From NCBI GenBank assembly GCA_014871385.1, contig CM026426.1:71051377-71115376 (forward strand): a DNA stretch of 64,000 bases. Reading direction: 5' to 3'. Each line of letters opens with the position of its first letter. The first letter of the stretch is position 1. The position numbers and the translations under genes are program-made. Under the pieces are notes generated by a model. It saw nothing but the letters and a program-made list of their open reading frames with translations. It had not been told where the DNA came from and did not search any database. Shown here one piece after another: positions 10,141 to 22,176 of the stretch. The stretch is from Ceratodon purpureus (Eukaryota; Streptophyta; Bryopsida; Pseudoditrichales; Ditrichaceae).

Positions 10141-11768
10141 TGGCACACTGAGGTGCCGTATGACCGTATTCACCACAGTTCTGGCACGGGAGGATCTGTG
10201 GCGCCCCTTGTCCTTGTCTTGCAAACGGACAATTGTTAGCGGAAAGGACGAGCTATTTGGATCGGTGCCTTCCCTCTCCCGTACGTAGTCTAAACTTGGT
10301 ACACAGGTTGGTATTCGTCCATCTGAAACTCCTCCTCTTCCGGGTAGCCGTAGTATACCTCCTCTTCCAGATGGACATAGTGGATCCGTTTCTAGCGAGG
10401 CTCAGTACACTCCAGGGGATAATGTCCTTGCTTCCCGCAGTTAGCGCACCACACATTAGCCCTACTGGTAGGAATCATCTTACGCGGCTTCCGGTTCTCG
10501 GAAAGGTGAACGTTGAGCTCAGCAATAGATTCTCGGATCTCCTTCATTTCCTTCATTACCTTCCGAGAATTGTCATCTTCCACCTTCACTTTGATTAACT
10601 CTCAGTTTCGTCTAGGCCAGGAGGTTCCACTGGAACCACCTCGTCGTTTTGAGGCCCCCCTGGAATTGTCTTCGGACTGATCGGAACTGGATGAAGTGGA
10701 ATCACTCTTACTGGTAGAGTCGGAGTCTTCCGAAGAGGACTCGTGTCTCCTCCGACGTTCCCTCTCCTGCCGGATCTTCTTACTCCGCTTCTCGGTATGC
10801 TTCAGAGACTTCCGTAGCGATTGGGCCGAGTTCTCATCGACTTGAGCAGCTTCCACGGCCTCCTGTAGTGTAGCGGGTCGGGTTTGTCGGATCTAGAATC
10901 CCATCTCCTCCGGGAATCCGGCAACGAACCATTCCACTTGTACACTCGGAGCTATGGCCGTGGTGAGCTTTTGTATGAGCGCCTTCACCCTCTGATTGTA
11001 CTTCCGTACTGACTCCGTAGATCTCATCGTCATACGGCTCAACTTTCCGAGTGCACGGGCTTCTCCTCCAGCTTCTCGGAACGTGCGACGGAACAAGGTA
11101 ACGAAACTGGTCCAGTCGTTACGTGTACGGTCCGGAACATCCTGGTACCACTGCAGAGCTTCTCCCTTCAGAAGCCCTTGGAATATTCTTCTTTTCGCGT
11201 CCGAGTCCTCCTGATTGGCCAGAGCAATGGATTCGAACTCACAGAGCCATACGTCTACATCTTGACTTCCGTCTCCCTTGAATCTGCTGTACTTCAGCCG
11301 GTTGGAGGGGGCCATCGGATTCTCCTCCTCGTCCTCTTCTTCTTCCTCGGCCTCCTCCTCAGCTCCCACGTTGGCTCTGACCTCGTCGGCTAGGACTTCT
11401 TCTCCTTCCGGATCTTGAGCTACACCCGCTCCGGCTGCGGAGGTTCCGGCCAACGATACCACGATCACGTCTCCTTCTCGCTCTATAGCAGTCTGGATCC
11501 GGGGTAGTAGATTCGTACCCAGTAAATCGTGTACCAAAACCCTACCCCTCTTCTGTAGCAATCGAGTGGATCTTCTTCCTCCTAAATCTTCCGGTTGCGC
11601 CCCAACCATGGAAGAGATTGGTGATTCTTTCTCCGACTCCTCGGAAGGTTGGACTTGCGCGTAAGACTTCCGTCTACCGCATATCCACCTAAATGAAGCC
11701 TTTACTGTCTGGCTCCACCTTTCTTCAAATCTGCACTCGCTTATCTTCCGAGTATCCACCTGGTTCAC
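10141..11768 (-). pseudogene. Gag with two zinc knuckles
   Basis: The 11768-10893 segment holds the gag core (RLKYSRFKGDGSQDVDVWL, then GEALQWYQDVP and a helix ending VEWFVAGFPEEMGF). A TAG at 10,893 interrupts it; the same frame resumes at 10,856-10,602 with a Lys/Arg/Ser-rich stretch, stops again, and resumes at 10,589. There the first CCHC knuckle reads CANCGKQGHYPLEC. A second knuckle, CQNCGEYGHTAPQC, can be read near 10,186-10,145. Two knuckles are common in plant gypsy gags. The capsid function is lost because of the stops. Confidence 0.82.
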
Positions 11769-11779
11769 AGCTTATCAAA

Positions 11780-11797
11780 TCCCTGGCAGCGGCGCCA
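11780..11797 (-). other. Primer-binding site, Asp-tRNA-like
   Basis: The minus strand reads TGGCGCCGCTGCCAGGGA, six bases after the CCGACA end of the 5' LTR at 11,804. It is close to the complement of the 3' end of plant tRNA-Asp, the primer used by Athila-type elements. One or two positions differ from the form I know. Confidence 0.7.
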
Positions 11798-11803
11798 AAA
11801 ACG

Positions 11804-12071
11804 TGTCGGGACACGCGTTGTACGAAATGTCCCCCTAAGGTGTTCAAAAGTGATAAAACACCTTAAAAGTGACTCGTGTATCGTTCCTGGGATTCTGTGA
11901 AGTGAGCAGAGTAGAGTGAATCGAGTGGAGGTGTCAAACAACCCAAACGGTAAGCAAAACCGGAGGTTTAAACTACCTCCCATCCGGTTTTCCGGAAAGT
12001 CAAATCTGGATCCTTTCCTTTCCGGATCCGGAAACTCGGATTTTGCAAACCCGGATCTTCTAATCCTGGGA
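11804..12071 (-). repeat. 5' LTR remnant
   Basis: The minus strand ends CGTGTCCCGACA, like the end of the solo LTR (CGTGTTCCGACA). Further in, a block around AATCCCAGGAACGATAC is also shared with the solo LTR. Homology fades, and the LTR is cut at about 12,071 by the GAGCGG-type repeat, so only some 270 bases remain of about 3.6 kb. Confidence 0.6.
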
Positions 12072-12222
12072 AAGTTCGTATGTGAGCGGAGAGCGTAGAG
12101 CGGAGAGCGGAGAGCACAGAATGGAGAGCACAGAAATCACAAGTAGCCAAATTTTCAAAAGCAAAGTAGACCCTATAATCGTGGAAAATTACTAAATTAA
12201 GGCTTGATTTTGACACTTTTTT
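12070..12222. repeat. GAGCGG-rich dispersed repeat, copy 2
   Basis: This copy matches 8126-8275 in the same orientation, from GGGAAAGTTC to TTGATT. It truncates the 5' LTR and lies 39 bases from the CACTA insertion site. The core is a run of GAGCGG/GAGAGC units followed by an AT-rich tail with a conserved CCCTATAA..CGTGGAAAATTAC. Confidence 0.55.
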
Positions 12223-12260
12223 TAGGAAAAGAGTATATTAACATGGAAATCAGGGTTATC

Positions 12261-12290
12261 CACTACTAGGATTTGGGGGTATAAGCTACG
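12261..12290 (+). repeat. CACTA terminal inverted repeat, left
   Basis: It begins CACTACTAGGATTTGGGGGT and continues ATAAGCTACG. The first 20 bases are identical to the right end and 28 of 30 match. Confidence 0.93.
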
Positions 12291-13260
12291 GCAAATAAGC
12301 TACTTTACTGAAAATAAGCCACGTTTTTCTGTTACAGTTGTCAGAGTGGTGGCTTTCTAGTCGAAGCTACGTCTAAACTACGTTTGGAGTTCCCAGTAAC
12401 GTTCACATCAGAGTTCCCCTGTAAAGTACTGCTTGGTGATTTTTATTTCGGGTATGTTGTCAAAGAATCAGTGCCGTAAAACGAAGATCGCCAATATTGA
12501 CCCAGTGGGTAAGGATTTCCCGAGGAATTACTAAATGTCTAAGACCCAGACTTTCGCTTACAGCCGAAATTGGTTGTTCATGATAATTTATATTAGCGGT
12601 TTAGGGACTTAATAGTCATGGCTGTAGAAAACAAAATTAACCAGAGGTAAATACCTCTGTAATTCGGAATATTCAACAACGGTAAATTGTTATAAAATAT
12701 GTAATTCCAATACAGTTGTAGCTGGAAGGCTGTAATTGACTCCATGCCAAGCAGGGTCGTTTTCATTCACATTTCATGTAACTACATAGCCAGATAGGGC
12801 TCAACGGGAAGCAAAGTTCCTGCAGCAATACAATCTACTAACCGGTCGTGGTAGACTACCTTAATTTTCTCTCCCTTGGGATGCCAGAATGGGCTCAGAG
12901 TCACAATTTGTTGGACTTCTTTGTCTCCGAAGCTGCAAAAACATTGAAGTATGGGTGATTAATGGTAGTTGAAAAGGAAGTCAGTAATGCTAAGAACTAA
13001 GTACGGCTTAGATTTGCAAAGTGAGAGTCACCTGCGTAGGATGTTTTTTGGATCTAAGTTTGTCCAACTGGGTCGGAATGTGATGACGTGAGTGGTTGTG
13101 TAGTCTAAGGTGCAATCAGACTCTGCACCAAGTGCATGAGCCTCATTCAGCAGCCTCCTTAAGGTTAATGAAGCTATAGTCTGGCTATCTGGGTTTCTGC
13201 ACAAACAATTTCATCAGTATTAGGAGATAACAAGTAATTTGCTACAAATAGTGAAAAACG
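12291..13260. other. Left subterminal region of the CACTA element
   Basis: There is no convincing coding sequence. The first 120 bases contain repeated short motifs around AAGCTAC, AAGCCACG and AACTACG (near 12,282, 12,297, 12,315, 12,363 and 12,376). Such clusters are typical TNPA-binding subterminal repeats in CACTA elements, and their role here is inferred from that family. The rest is non-repetitive AT-rich sequence. Confidence 0.6.
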
Positions 13261-13289
13261 AATGGCCTAACGGCGGGGTTTAGGGTTCC

Positions 13290-13547
13290 TCACGTGGAAT
13301 GAATAGGATGAGCCAAAAATATTGTGACACCCTTGAAAGGGCGTATGGACCTCCAGAACTCATAGAATTCGGCTTCTAAGTCTTCCAACTCTTGCAGAAG
13401 CGTGCTGCAATTCTCTAAGAGCTTATTAGCCCGGCACTGGAATGATGTTCCTGTGGCGCATGATGTCTTAAATTTTTTATTGGGCCGACATAGTTCTCCA
13501 ACGCTGACCATCTTCAAATTCCAAGCACACGCTGATGTGTTAGGCAC
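13290..13547 (-). CDS. Possible exon or small ORF inside the CACTA element
   Basis: This is an 85-residue frame with a balanced composition, two helical segments (LLENCSTLLQELEDLEAEFYEFWRS) and five cysteines. It is downstream of the TNP2 gene on the same strand and may be a 3' exon of it or a separate captured piece. I do not recognise it. Between it and 14,077 I see only short frames. Confidence 0.25.
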   Translation of the reverse strand: MPNTSACAWNLKMVSVGELCRPNKKFKTSCATGTSFQCRANKLLENCSTLLQELEDLEAEFYEFWRSIRPFKGVTIFLAHPIHST

Positions 13548-14076
13548 CGTTCAAACCAGGCAGCTCCAGATTGCTTCCACAGAGTTCTGGTGCAAACACC
13601 TGGGTACACATAATTATTCATAGGAACGGGACGTATTCCATGAGAGAATTACAAATTCTTCAGAGTATGTCAAAAACACTGGTACTGACAAAAACTTCAT
13701 TAAGAAATCTAGGTCTTCGACTGTTCACAACATACTCTAATTTCTCCGAACCTTAAAACTAAGTGGTCAGAAGGTTGTTCAGATGCGAATCTACTTCTTT
13801 TTTATATCAGAATCAAGAGATTCTTTCTCTTTCCTCTTTTGACATAACGATACAATTTAATTCTCTCGAAACCACTCTCTGCATTGTATCCTTCCTCTTC
13901 CTTCGGCAATTACAGACACGATTAATTTTAGGGACCGGAGATCCTACCTTAACGAGGCTGCTCACCCAGGGCCACTTCTGATACTCCTTACTACGATTTA
14001 GGGGGGCGCACACAGACCTGAATAGTCCACATAGCTCTTTTAATACCCCGAATTGAATTGAGGTCTGGGGACTGTG

Positions 14077-17000
14077 CTAAGGTAAGGCAAAACAATAAAA
14101 TAAAAACGCGTAGGGTGAGTTATGCAACATTAAACACATTCCTGCAGGAGAAGAACGGAATGCACCTTCAACACCAGTGTTGTCCTCGAATTCGCCGTCG
14201 CTCTCAAGTTCTTGACGCTCGTGAGCCTCTAGGTCAGCAAAATTGGGATGGGCTTCCCTCCTCGGCAATTCGTTATCTTCTTCTTCATCTGACTCGAGGA
14301 CGTCAGTGCGGTGGTGAAGACCGCGGTGATCTTCATCAAAATCGTCACCTTCGCTCTCGCTATCGCTGGTCACCGGATCTTCACCCGCTGCATCGTCCGC
14401 CTCAACAGCGATTAGGGTGCCCCCCCGAAGAGGCGCCGAAGTTTCATCCTCCATAGGGATGTCTGCTGTGTCCTCATCCACGGAGTCTTCTGCCTCATCT
14501 CGCTGGCGTTGATAAAAGATCCGCTTCGATCTGGAGTTCACGTGAACTACGAGTTTCCACCCTTGGTTCCATTTATCTTCCACGTAAAAAATTTGAGCTA
14601 CGTCTTTTGGGAAAACTAAGGGTTCATCCGTGACGCTTGATTCAGACATGTACCTCCCGGCCTTTATACGTAATATACCGCATTCATCTCTCACGAGAGT
14701 ACCTGATGAACCCCGGCGAATGATAGAGTTATACCATTTACCCTTAATTAATACTGTGTCAAAACTATCGAAATGTACTCTGATTATACTGTCAACAAAC
14801 CCAACGTACTCTGTGTCTTCTCCATCTTCCTCGTACATGTGGGAAATCCCACAGTCGAATGTACATTTCTTGTGCATATCTCTATCCATAATGCGAAAGT
14901 GCCGCCCATAAGCCCACATGGCAGAAAAAAAGTCTGCCTTATTTCTCGGCCCCACAGCAATATCGAGCTCCATTTCTGAAATGACCTCTCCGTCTCTTAC
15001 AGCTGCTTGAAGGGTAGGCAAAGCCCACTCTTTCAAGCTCGGTATATTGGGATCAATGACACTCTGCGCTTCATATCTTCAAAAGCACATTACGTTCAGT
15101 AAATATAGACACAAAATTGACAATCGTTGTACAAGCGGCAAAACATGAAACAGCCTACATTGCACATTCAATTCCATAATACAAAAATGTTTCCTAGAAA
15201 GGATAATGAATCTGACCTGTCCCGCCATTTCTGGAATGTCGGTGACGTCTTCAAAATAAACCTGTGCACCTGTTCTCTCAGCACTGGTTTAAGTATTTGC
15301 TCTGATTTCATTTTCGGTAAAACTATTCCAGATAATCGCACGTCTTCTTCGGATTGCCACAGCCTTGGGGCCTTCGTATATAGTCGTTGTACAAACTCTG
15401 TCATGTAGAACATAGCCTCCGAGACTAAATAGCCTTCAGCCATGCTACCCTCTGGTCGAGCCTTCTGTCTGACGAACCCTTTTAGGGTTTTCATGTACCT
15501 CTCTAAGTAGTACATCCAACGGGCTGAGACCGGGCCTGCAAGTTCAACCTCCTCGACAAGGTGAACAATTAAATGGAACTGGATATCAAAAATTGATGGT
15601 GGAAGATGTAATTCCATTAAGCATAGCAATTCAGCTGCTTCCACCTTTTTGAATATAATCTCTGATTTGTTAATCTCTTTTGAGCAAATCCACTTGAAAA
15701 GAGACCCTAGTCTATAAATAATATCCCTGATTTCTTTCGTAAGAGTTCCCCTAATGGCTATTGGAAGCAAATCGTGAAGTAGGTTGTGGTAATCGTGGGT
15801 TTTCATCCCCACAATTTTTTGATCACTGAATTTAGAAGAGAATGATGAGCCATAACCTGTTGGGGTTCTAGTGGATGTCAATATATCTATTACCAGGTTG
15901 TATTCTTCCGTAGTCCAAATCCAGGGAGCTCTGGCATACCTGTACTTCAAGTTGCCCTTGCTGTCCCGTCCGTCTTCCTCAGCATGCAAATCCGTTCGCA
16001 TTCCATTTTCTTTGAAAGCATTACGCACCCCCAAGCTGTCTGCTTTAGTACCTTTGCAGTTCGAAAAGGTTTTGAACAAAGCAGCGCACACATTCTTTTC
16101 TATATGCATTGGGTCTAGTAAATGAGGAATTGGTAGATCCTGCAAAGAAAAGGAAAAAAAAAAAAACGCCAAAATAACAGTAAGTACCGCTGGCTGATCT
16201 CACCAATCGTGACAAAGAGCACTAGTAAAAAAATACTAACTTCTGCTGTTGGTTATCCCTGTTAAATCATAATACTAACAGAGCGGATGTTGGACAATAG
16301 GACATTTGTATGACTTCAAAAGTGGAACACACAGAGAACGTCAATTTCTACTTCATGTTCCGAATGGGAGGTAAGGATCTAGTGTTACAACACCCCTGTG
16401 CCCACTAAAATGGAAACAGGACGACAGTTGTAATGAAGTATTCGAAACCCAAATATGGTGTGGAAACAATGAATGTGCGAAAAACATGAAATGGGAATGT
16501 AATTACATGAAAGGTAGGGAATAATGGTTTCACTTAGGTTTGTACTGAGATAAAGGATTGTTCAAACAGCATCCACCCAGAGGCGAATTTAAAAAAAAAA
16601 AAAGAACCAAAAGAAGAAGGAACCCTAAAGGTCGAAGGAGGTTGATCGTTCTCCGTAGTGACTTGAAATTGGTAATTTCAAAAAAAAAAAGGCAGATGGG
16701 AACGATACAAGTAAAATAAAGAAGAGCCAGGGAAAACAAAATGAGAAGGATTTATTATTAAGACCATTAAGGGAGATTATGTTGAGGCAACTGCAGAGAG
16801 GTGCCAGAAGGGATGAAATATATGGAGAATTCATAGTTTCTGACATAAGGATACATATTAAAAACCAGGTAATGACCCTACAAGAGAAAAACAGGAGCGC
16901 TTATGGAGAATTATACTAATACACCTAATACAAGATGACACGAAGGAAAAAATTGATGACCTCACTCATAGTCGAATTAAGTTCATTTACTGAATCCGAG

Positions 17001-20000
17001 TGAAGGTTCACCCTGTCCACCACATATCGGGGGTCAGATCACATAACTAATTACAGTCTAAAAAAAAAACGAATGCACACGCATACATCACACTAGCAGA
17101 ACCGTGCTAAGAACAAACAGGAAAACCCGGTGAGAGATGGTCCCACTCACTGAATGGTATAACGATCTCGAATACAAAATTAATGAAAGAAAAAAAAATA
17201 ATGAAAACGTCTCTAATAATAATCAATTTAAAAAAAAAACAAAATCAAAATGACTGTACGTGTCGAACCATGCGAGGTCGGACAGTTTAAAAACTCTCCT
17301 TCATTCTACAGGGACAATCCAGTACAGAACCTCATCCATACTGCAAGGGATGGAGTTCGAACATGTACGGGGGAAATGGTCACGGTAGCCAATTAGGTGA
17401 TGCTTAAGCAACAGAAATGAGTTACAAAAATATAGGTGAGCTACGTCATATATACTGAATGTGGAAGATAATTGAAATGTTCCTGTAAACAATCATTAAT
17501 AGTTCGATGCTAGCAACGATTACCGTGATTGGGTAGATACGAAATTTTTTGGAAGAATGGATTTTAAACAATGTACAAACTAGGCCAGGTTTTTTAACAA
17601 TTAGAAGGGTTCAATAATTCATTAACAATATTTCGTTCAGATTTTCGCATGTTCATTGTAAAAAATTATAAGCTGAAAACATCAATAGACTATGACATAG
17701 AGTGGAGTCGAATATTTTACCTTCGAAATATTTAGAACATTTTTAAAAAAATTAAAAGACCAAAAAACATTCAACTGACATACAACAGCCACGACCGAAT
17801 TAACCAATAAAGTAATTGACCAGAATTGAAATTTCACCTTGTAATAGGGGAGTTTGTAGAAGATAGATTTGGCCTTCACTCCGGCCTGTTTGATGCTGAT
17901 CTCCTTCCGTTTCACTAAGCGCCACTTCTTTCTCCAGAATTCTGCATCTGTACGAGTAGGCAGTGTACCAGGTCTTTTTCCGCCATACGCTCGGTCATGA
18001 TTACTGTGACGTAATCGGTGACCATAAGGTAAATACTTCCTGTGGCCCATATATATCACCTTCTTCAGTGCCCGAGATTTGTGTGACTCCAATTGTTCTG
18101 GACCACATGGGGGGCAAGCGTTGTGACCTTGTGTCTGCAATGAAGAACAAACACCGTATCCAGGAAAATCATGCATTGTCCAAAGTAACATCCCCTTCAA
18201 TGTGAAATGTTTCCGGTTTGGTGGGGCTGAAACATCCACAGCATCGACACCTGTTTCCCATAAAGTACAAAGTTCTTTGATCATTGGCTGTAGGTACGTA
18301 TTCATGTCCTTCACCTTTTTCTTCCCTGCTAGGACAAGAAAACTCCCTCAGGATTAGTGACCGGGCATACTGATGTTCCTCAACAAAGTGACAATCTGCA
18401 TCCATCAGTAAGAAAACAGGATGACCCTCCTCAGTTCTTAAATTTTTCCCCGTGATCTTCCAATTTAGTGTACCCTTCGCCCCAACTGTGCAGAATATTG
18501 GCATCTTTAACCACAAATATTAACTGCTACTAAAGAAATAGATTTATAAACAGACAATGTAAGTTACCTGGGATAATTGCTGAGAGCATGATGTGTCGAT
18601 TTTGAATTGTTAACCATGGAGGCAGATTATACAAAACTAGCATAATAGGCCAGGTGGAGTGGCTTGCTGAGTTGTTGGAATATGGATTAACTCCGTCCAT
18701 GGCACAACCTAACCATGCATTTCTAGGCTCCGCAGCCATGCATGCGAACTTGGGATTCTCTAATATGGTTTGCCATGCCCCGCTATCTGCAGGAACTCGC
18801 ATAATCCCGTCGTTGCTAATGTTTTCGGAATGCCATGTCATCAGTGGTGCAAGTTCCATGCTCCGCAAATGTGCCAACAGTCTAGGGATGACTGGAAAGT
18901 AAAACATTTTCTGCGACAAGAAACAATCAATTTTTACTAAGTACCTTACCATGCATTGAGAACTTGGAAATGTGAACAGAAGTAAATGAGTACCTTAAAA
19001 AAAAAACGCCAAAGTAACCTGAAGTGTAGAAAATAACCTTGCGGGGGACGGTTTTTTTTTGGGTGGTATTCCCATATCGAGAAATTTTACATTTTGGGCA
19101 AAACGTGGCATTTTCAAGAGGTCCGAAATACAGTGTCTTATCACACGGGCAAGCATGGATTACTTGGTAATCCAAACCGACATCTGATATGACCTTCCTG
19201 GCTTCTTGTCTTGTTCTAGGCATTTTGGAATTCAAGTGGGGGGCAATAACAAGGTCTGAAACGGTGCAGAGAATATCGTCCATGGCTAAGTTAGACCAGC
19301 CGTGACGAGCCTGGAGGTTGAGGAATTCTACTATGATTTTGAGACGGCTGGATGCTGCTCCATCGTATATTTTTGTCGATGCCTCCTGCTCCAAAAACGA
19401 CATGTAATCTGCTGGCCCTGTGGTAGACTCCACCCTTATGGAAGCCGGATCTCTGGCGCCGTGGTGTGCTAGTAAGTCTTCAAAAGTCAGGTCATCCTGC
19501 CAAGCAGTTTCCAGGATGTTGTCGATAGGGGGGTTGACTGGGTGGTCTACTGCAGGTGGCCCCTCTGGATTGGACGAGCTCGTACCCGCTTCCTGTCCTC
19601 CCTGTGATTGAGCATTCCTTATACCCTGCATCTGACTGTCATAGACAGGCTGCGTTGAAACAATGAGAACTCAGTATCCTTATGCCCACATATTAACCTT
19701 CATTTCCGAATTTTATATAACAGTTAACAGTGTCTTTCATATCCCAGTAAACAGTTAGGTTGACAGTGTACATGCATGCGTCATCCGAAGGAGCTGTGAG
19801 CATCACTCTATTAAAATAAAGTGATTTAGGCTAAGTGAAATTACAGCTGCTTACATTTATACACCCAGGTTGACTTAGGAAACTTTTACATGTCCAAATA
19901 ATGGTATTACCTTCACTATATAATTTCAGGTTGTATTATTAGAATGTGTACATTACATAGTACTTCCATACCATGAGAAGCGATTATACAGAGTACTTCA

Positions 20001-20765
20001 TAATGAGAAAGGAGATATCACGGTAGAGCCTGGGTAAAAGTATTTAAGTATGCGAAGATTCAGTAGCACACGGCAAATGAAGTTTTGTAACGGAGCTGTA
20101 TCCACCGTCCATCACAGAAAGGGGGTTAGTTATATTCTTAGTAAGCAGCATATTATTCGTATGACTGTGCAGAAGACACCAATATTTGATCAGCAGAATC
20201 ACTTTCAACTGAGCTTAATGAAGGTTTGTAACTCATTGATAATATAAATAATATTACATCAGTGGCTTACTGTTTGTTAATTCTAGGACAATTTCTGATT
20301 CATAGGAAGGACCCACATCGTTCTTTAAACATCATTTCACAACAATTATTTACCAAGTCCACAAACCGATATTTACTATGTGTTTATTGAATGAGTTTCG
20401 GGTTTCCCTTGCACAGGATGGATTATTTCCATTTCACACGAACACTGGATATCAGGTTTAGTAATGAGTACCTTCCATTTAATCCCTACCCCGTTAAGTG
20501 CTATATGGTCTTCAACTATGCGGAGAAGTCTCAATGTGGGAGTCGATTTTAAGTCACACTTTCGGCACGGGCAAAAGACCTTGAACACAGGTACATTTCC
20601 CGGGGGTGGTCTTGGAAAAAATGTTCTCCTTCTTTTTCGTTGACGAGGATGATTCTCCAGGTGATCTTCAAATTCCTCTGCAACGGGAATTCCTTCAACG
20701 GGGACAGCATTTGTAGCATCGACAACTCGATGTGTCCTCATGATTTCCCTAAACAAATAACACAA
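14077..20765 (-). CDS. TNP2-type CACTA transposase, about six exons
   Basis: Exons on the minus strand, approximately: 20765-20376 (transposase-associated zinc domain, FCPCRKC...), 19631-19034 (LDYQVIHACPCDKTLYFG and CPKCKISRYG), 18952-18566 (FPVIPRLLAHLRS, AWLGCAMDGVNPY, YNLPPWLT), 18332-17841 (MLLWTMHDFPGYG, ACPPCG), 16143-15218 (LLDPMHIEKNVCAALFKTF, and DUF4218 with SARWMYYLERYMKTLKGF), 15079-14077 (DUF4216 with PLVFPKDVAQIFYVED, then a long acidic tail). GT and AG borders are visible at 18,565/18,332 and 15,218. The catalytic-region blocks DGVNPY, HDFPGYG and DPMHIEKN are all present. The protein cuts and joins the element ends. The link of the first exon to the second is the least certain. 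The intron from about 17,840 to 16,144 holds only AT-rich sequence. Confidence 0.85.
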
Positions 20766-22176
20766 AAATTAAAATTAACATGGAAAACTGTTAGTCCTTC
20801 GCCTTATTTAAAAAAAAACAAATTCCTGGGATAATTAGAAAGAGTTTTTTTCTCGGTAAAATAGAAGTTCACAGTTCGAACTCATAGTCTTCGTTATTTC
20901 AATTATAACATAACATGATGTATTAGAGGGCTCACTATTTTTTCACGGGTTCGGTTAAACACGATGTGGATAATTATTGTTTATTGAAAACATAGTCAAT
21001 GTGACTGATAGAAATTCCCCAGGAGACCTGAACCTTCTTCTCCTACGCATAGGGGTGTACCCATGAATGTGAGGATGGTAACATAGATTTACTTGGGACT
21101 GACTTCTGGCAGTAACGACCAACCATTTTTTTTAAAAATGGTAACATAATCCTTGAAATTCCATTGTCAGATACAGCGCATCAGGTAGAAATTTTAAGTT
21201 GAATTAGAATGTTCCAATGTAGTACATTTCCTAATTTTGATATTTAAAAAAACCATCAAATGTCGGGGTATCCCTATTTTCGCTGTGTACATTTAATGTA
21301 CGTTTGGCGTACAGCCACCAAGTTAGTTAAAACCTTTATTAGTTAGGGTTGACGTACCTTCATTAACTACAAGTCCGATGAAGGCGAAGTCCTCCTCCCC
21401 CTCCACACTCTAGGCACCGTGATCACCTGGATTTAGGGGAATGCTTCTTCGTGTTTCTCTCTCCCCGAAGTCCTCGTTAAGCTCTACTTCATTCCTGCAA
21501 ATCCATTCCTTTCTGAATTAATGTCAAAGAGAGCTTGTACATTGCGTAATGTCGAACCAGTGAGAGCTTGGCGACCCCCTCTTGTATCGTTACAATTCCA
21601 ATCTCTCTCGGATCAATAGCCCATTTTCTCAGCTCTCTAATGATCCGACTACGCTCTTCTACTCAGCATTGGATCATCTAGTTCAGATCTAGGCCTTCTT
21701 CAGGTAGGCAACTCCATCACGTAGTCCCCTCCATTGCGCCAACCTGTTCACTTCGAAACTCTGTTTCGCCTTGCTACTGAAACATGGTAGACTGAGTAGT
21801 GGGCAGGAGCCGGTGGGGGCGGTGTTTTAGGGATACATTGCTTTTCAAGGTCGCCCATGATCTATTTCATTCAAAGCCCAATCTCAGTAGCTAATCCTCA
21901 GCTGTACAGGTGGTGAGGCATCCGAATTATTAGGTACTTCTGTCACCGTCCCTCGAATTGTTTACCAGCAGGTGCAAAACCCTCGCAGCATACCACTTCT
22001 TACATTTAGTTTTTCTTTCTACTTACTAATGCTGGTACTAGAGTAGTTCAATTGGTTCAGGATCTTAGAGTTTCGCATTTAGGGTTCACTCTGATCATCT
22101 AAGCAATTCCATCGCTTCATTCTGATATTGCTGACTCCTTATCTTTGCGATTATCCAGGATACTTTCCCTAGCAGT
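20766..22176. promoter_or_regulatory. Shared 5' region between the two divergent CACTA genes
   Basis: The 1.4-kb interval lies between the start of the TNP2 gene (leftward) and the start of the TNPA-like gene (rightward), so it should hold both promoters. The part from about 21,360 to 22,170 is richer in GC and C/T tracts and looks like the 5' leader of the rightward gene. I found no distinct repeat or convincing TATA box. Confidence 0.4.

Larger units (their letters stand above)
1..12071 (-). mobile_element. Decayed Ty3/gypsy LTR retrotransposon with a nested insertion
   Basis: Read on the minus strand, the order is 5' LTR remnant, primer-binding site, gag with two CCHC knuckles, aspartic protease, reverse transcriptase, RNase H, integrase, then a polypurine-like tract and a long 3' LTR that runs off the left edge. 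Protease-RT-RNaseH-integrase order is the Ty3/gypsy arrangement. The copy is dead: gag has in-frame stops near 10,893 and 10,602, the integrase region has a stop near 4,513 and frameshifts, and RT is split by a solo LTR at 6195-8558. The Asp-tRNA-like primer site and the extra coding capacity resemble plant Athila-type elements, but that assignment is inferred. No target duplication can be seen because the left end is outside the window and the right LTR stops early, at about 12,071. Confidence 0.9.

Noticed and set aside
18333-18565. Extra coding exon in the TNP2 gene (frame with MPIFCTVGAKGTLNW)
   Set aside because: Donor and acceptor motifs on both sides join the flanking conserved blocks in frame, so this stretch reads best as an intron.
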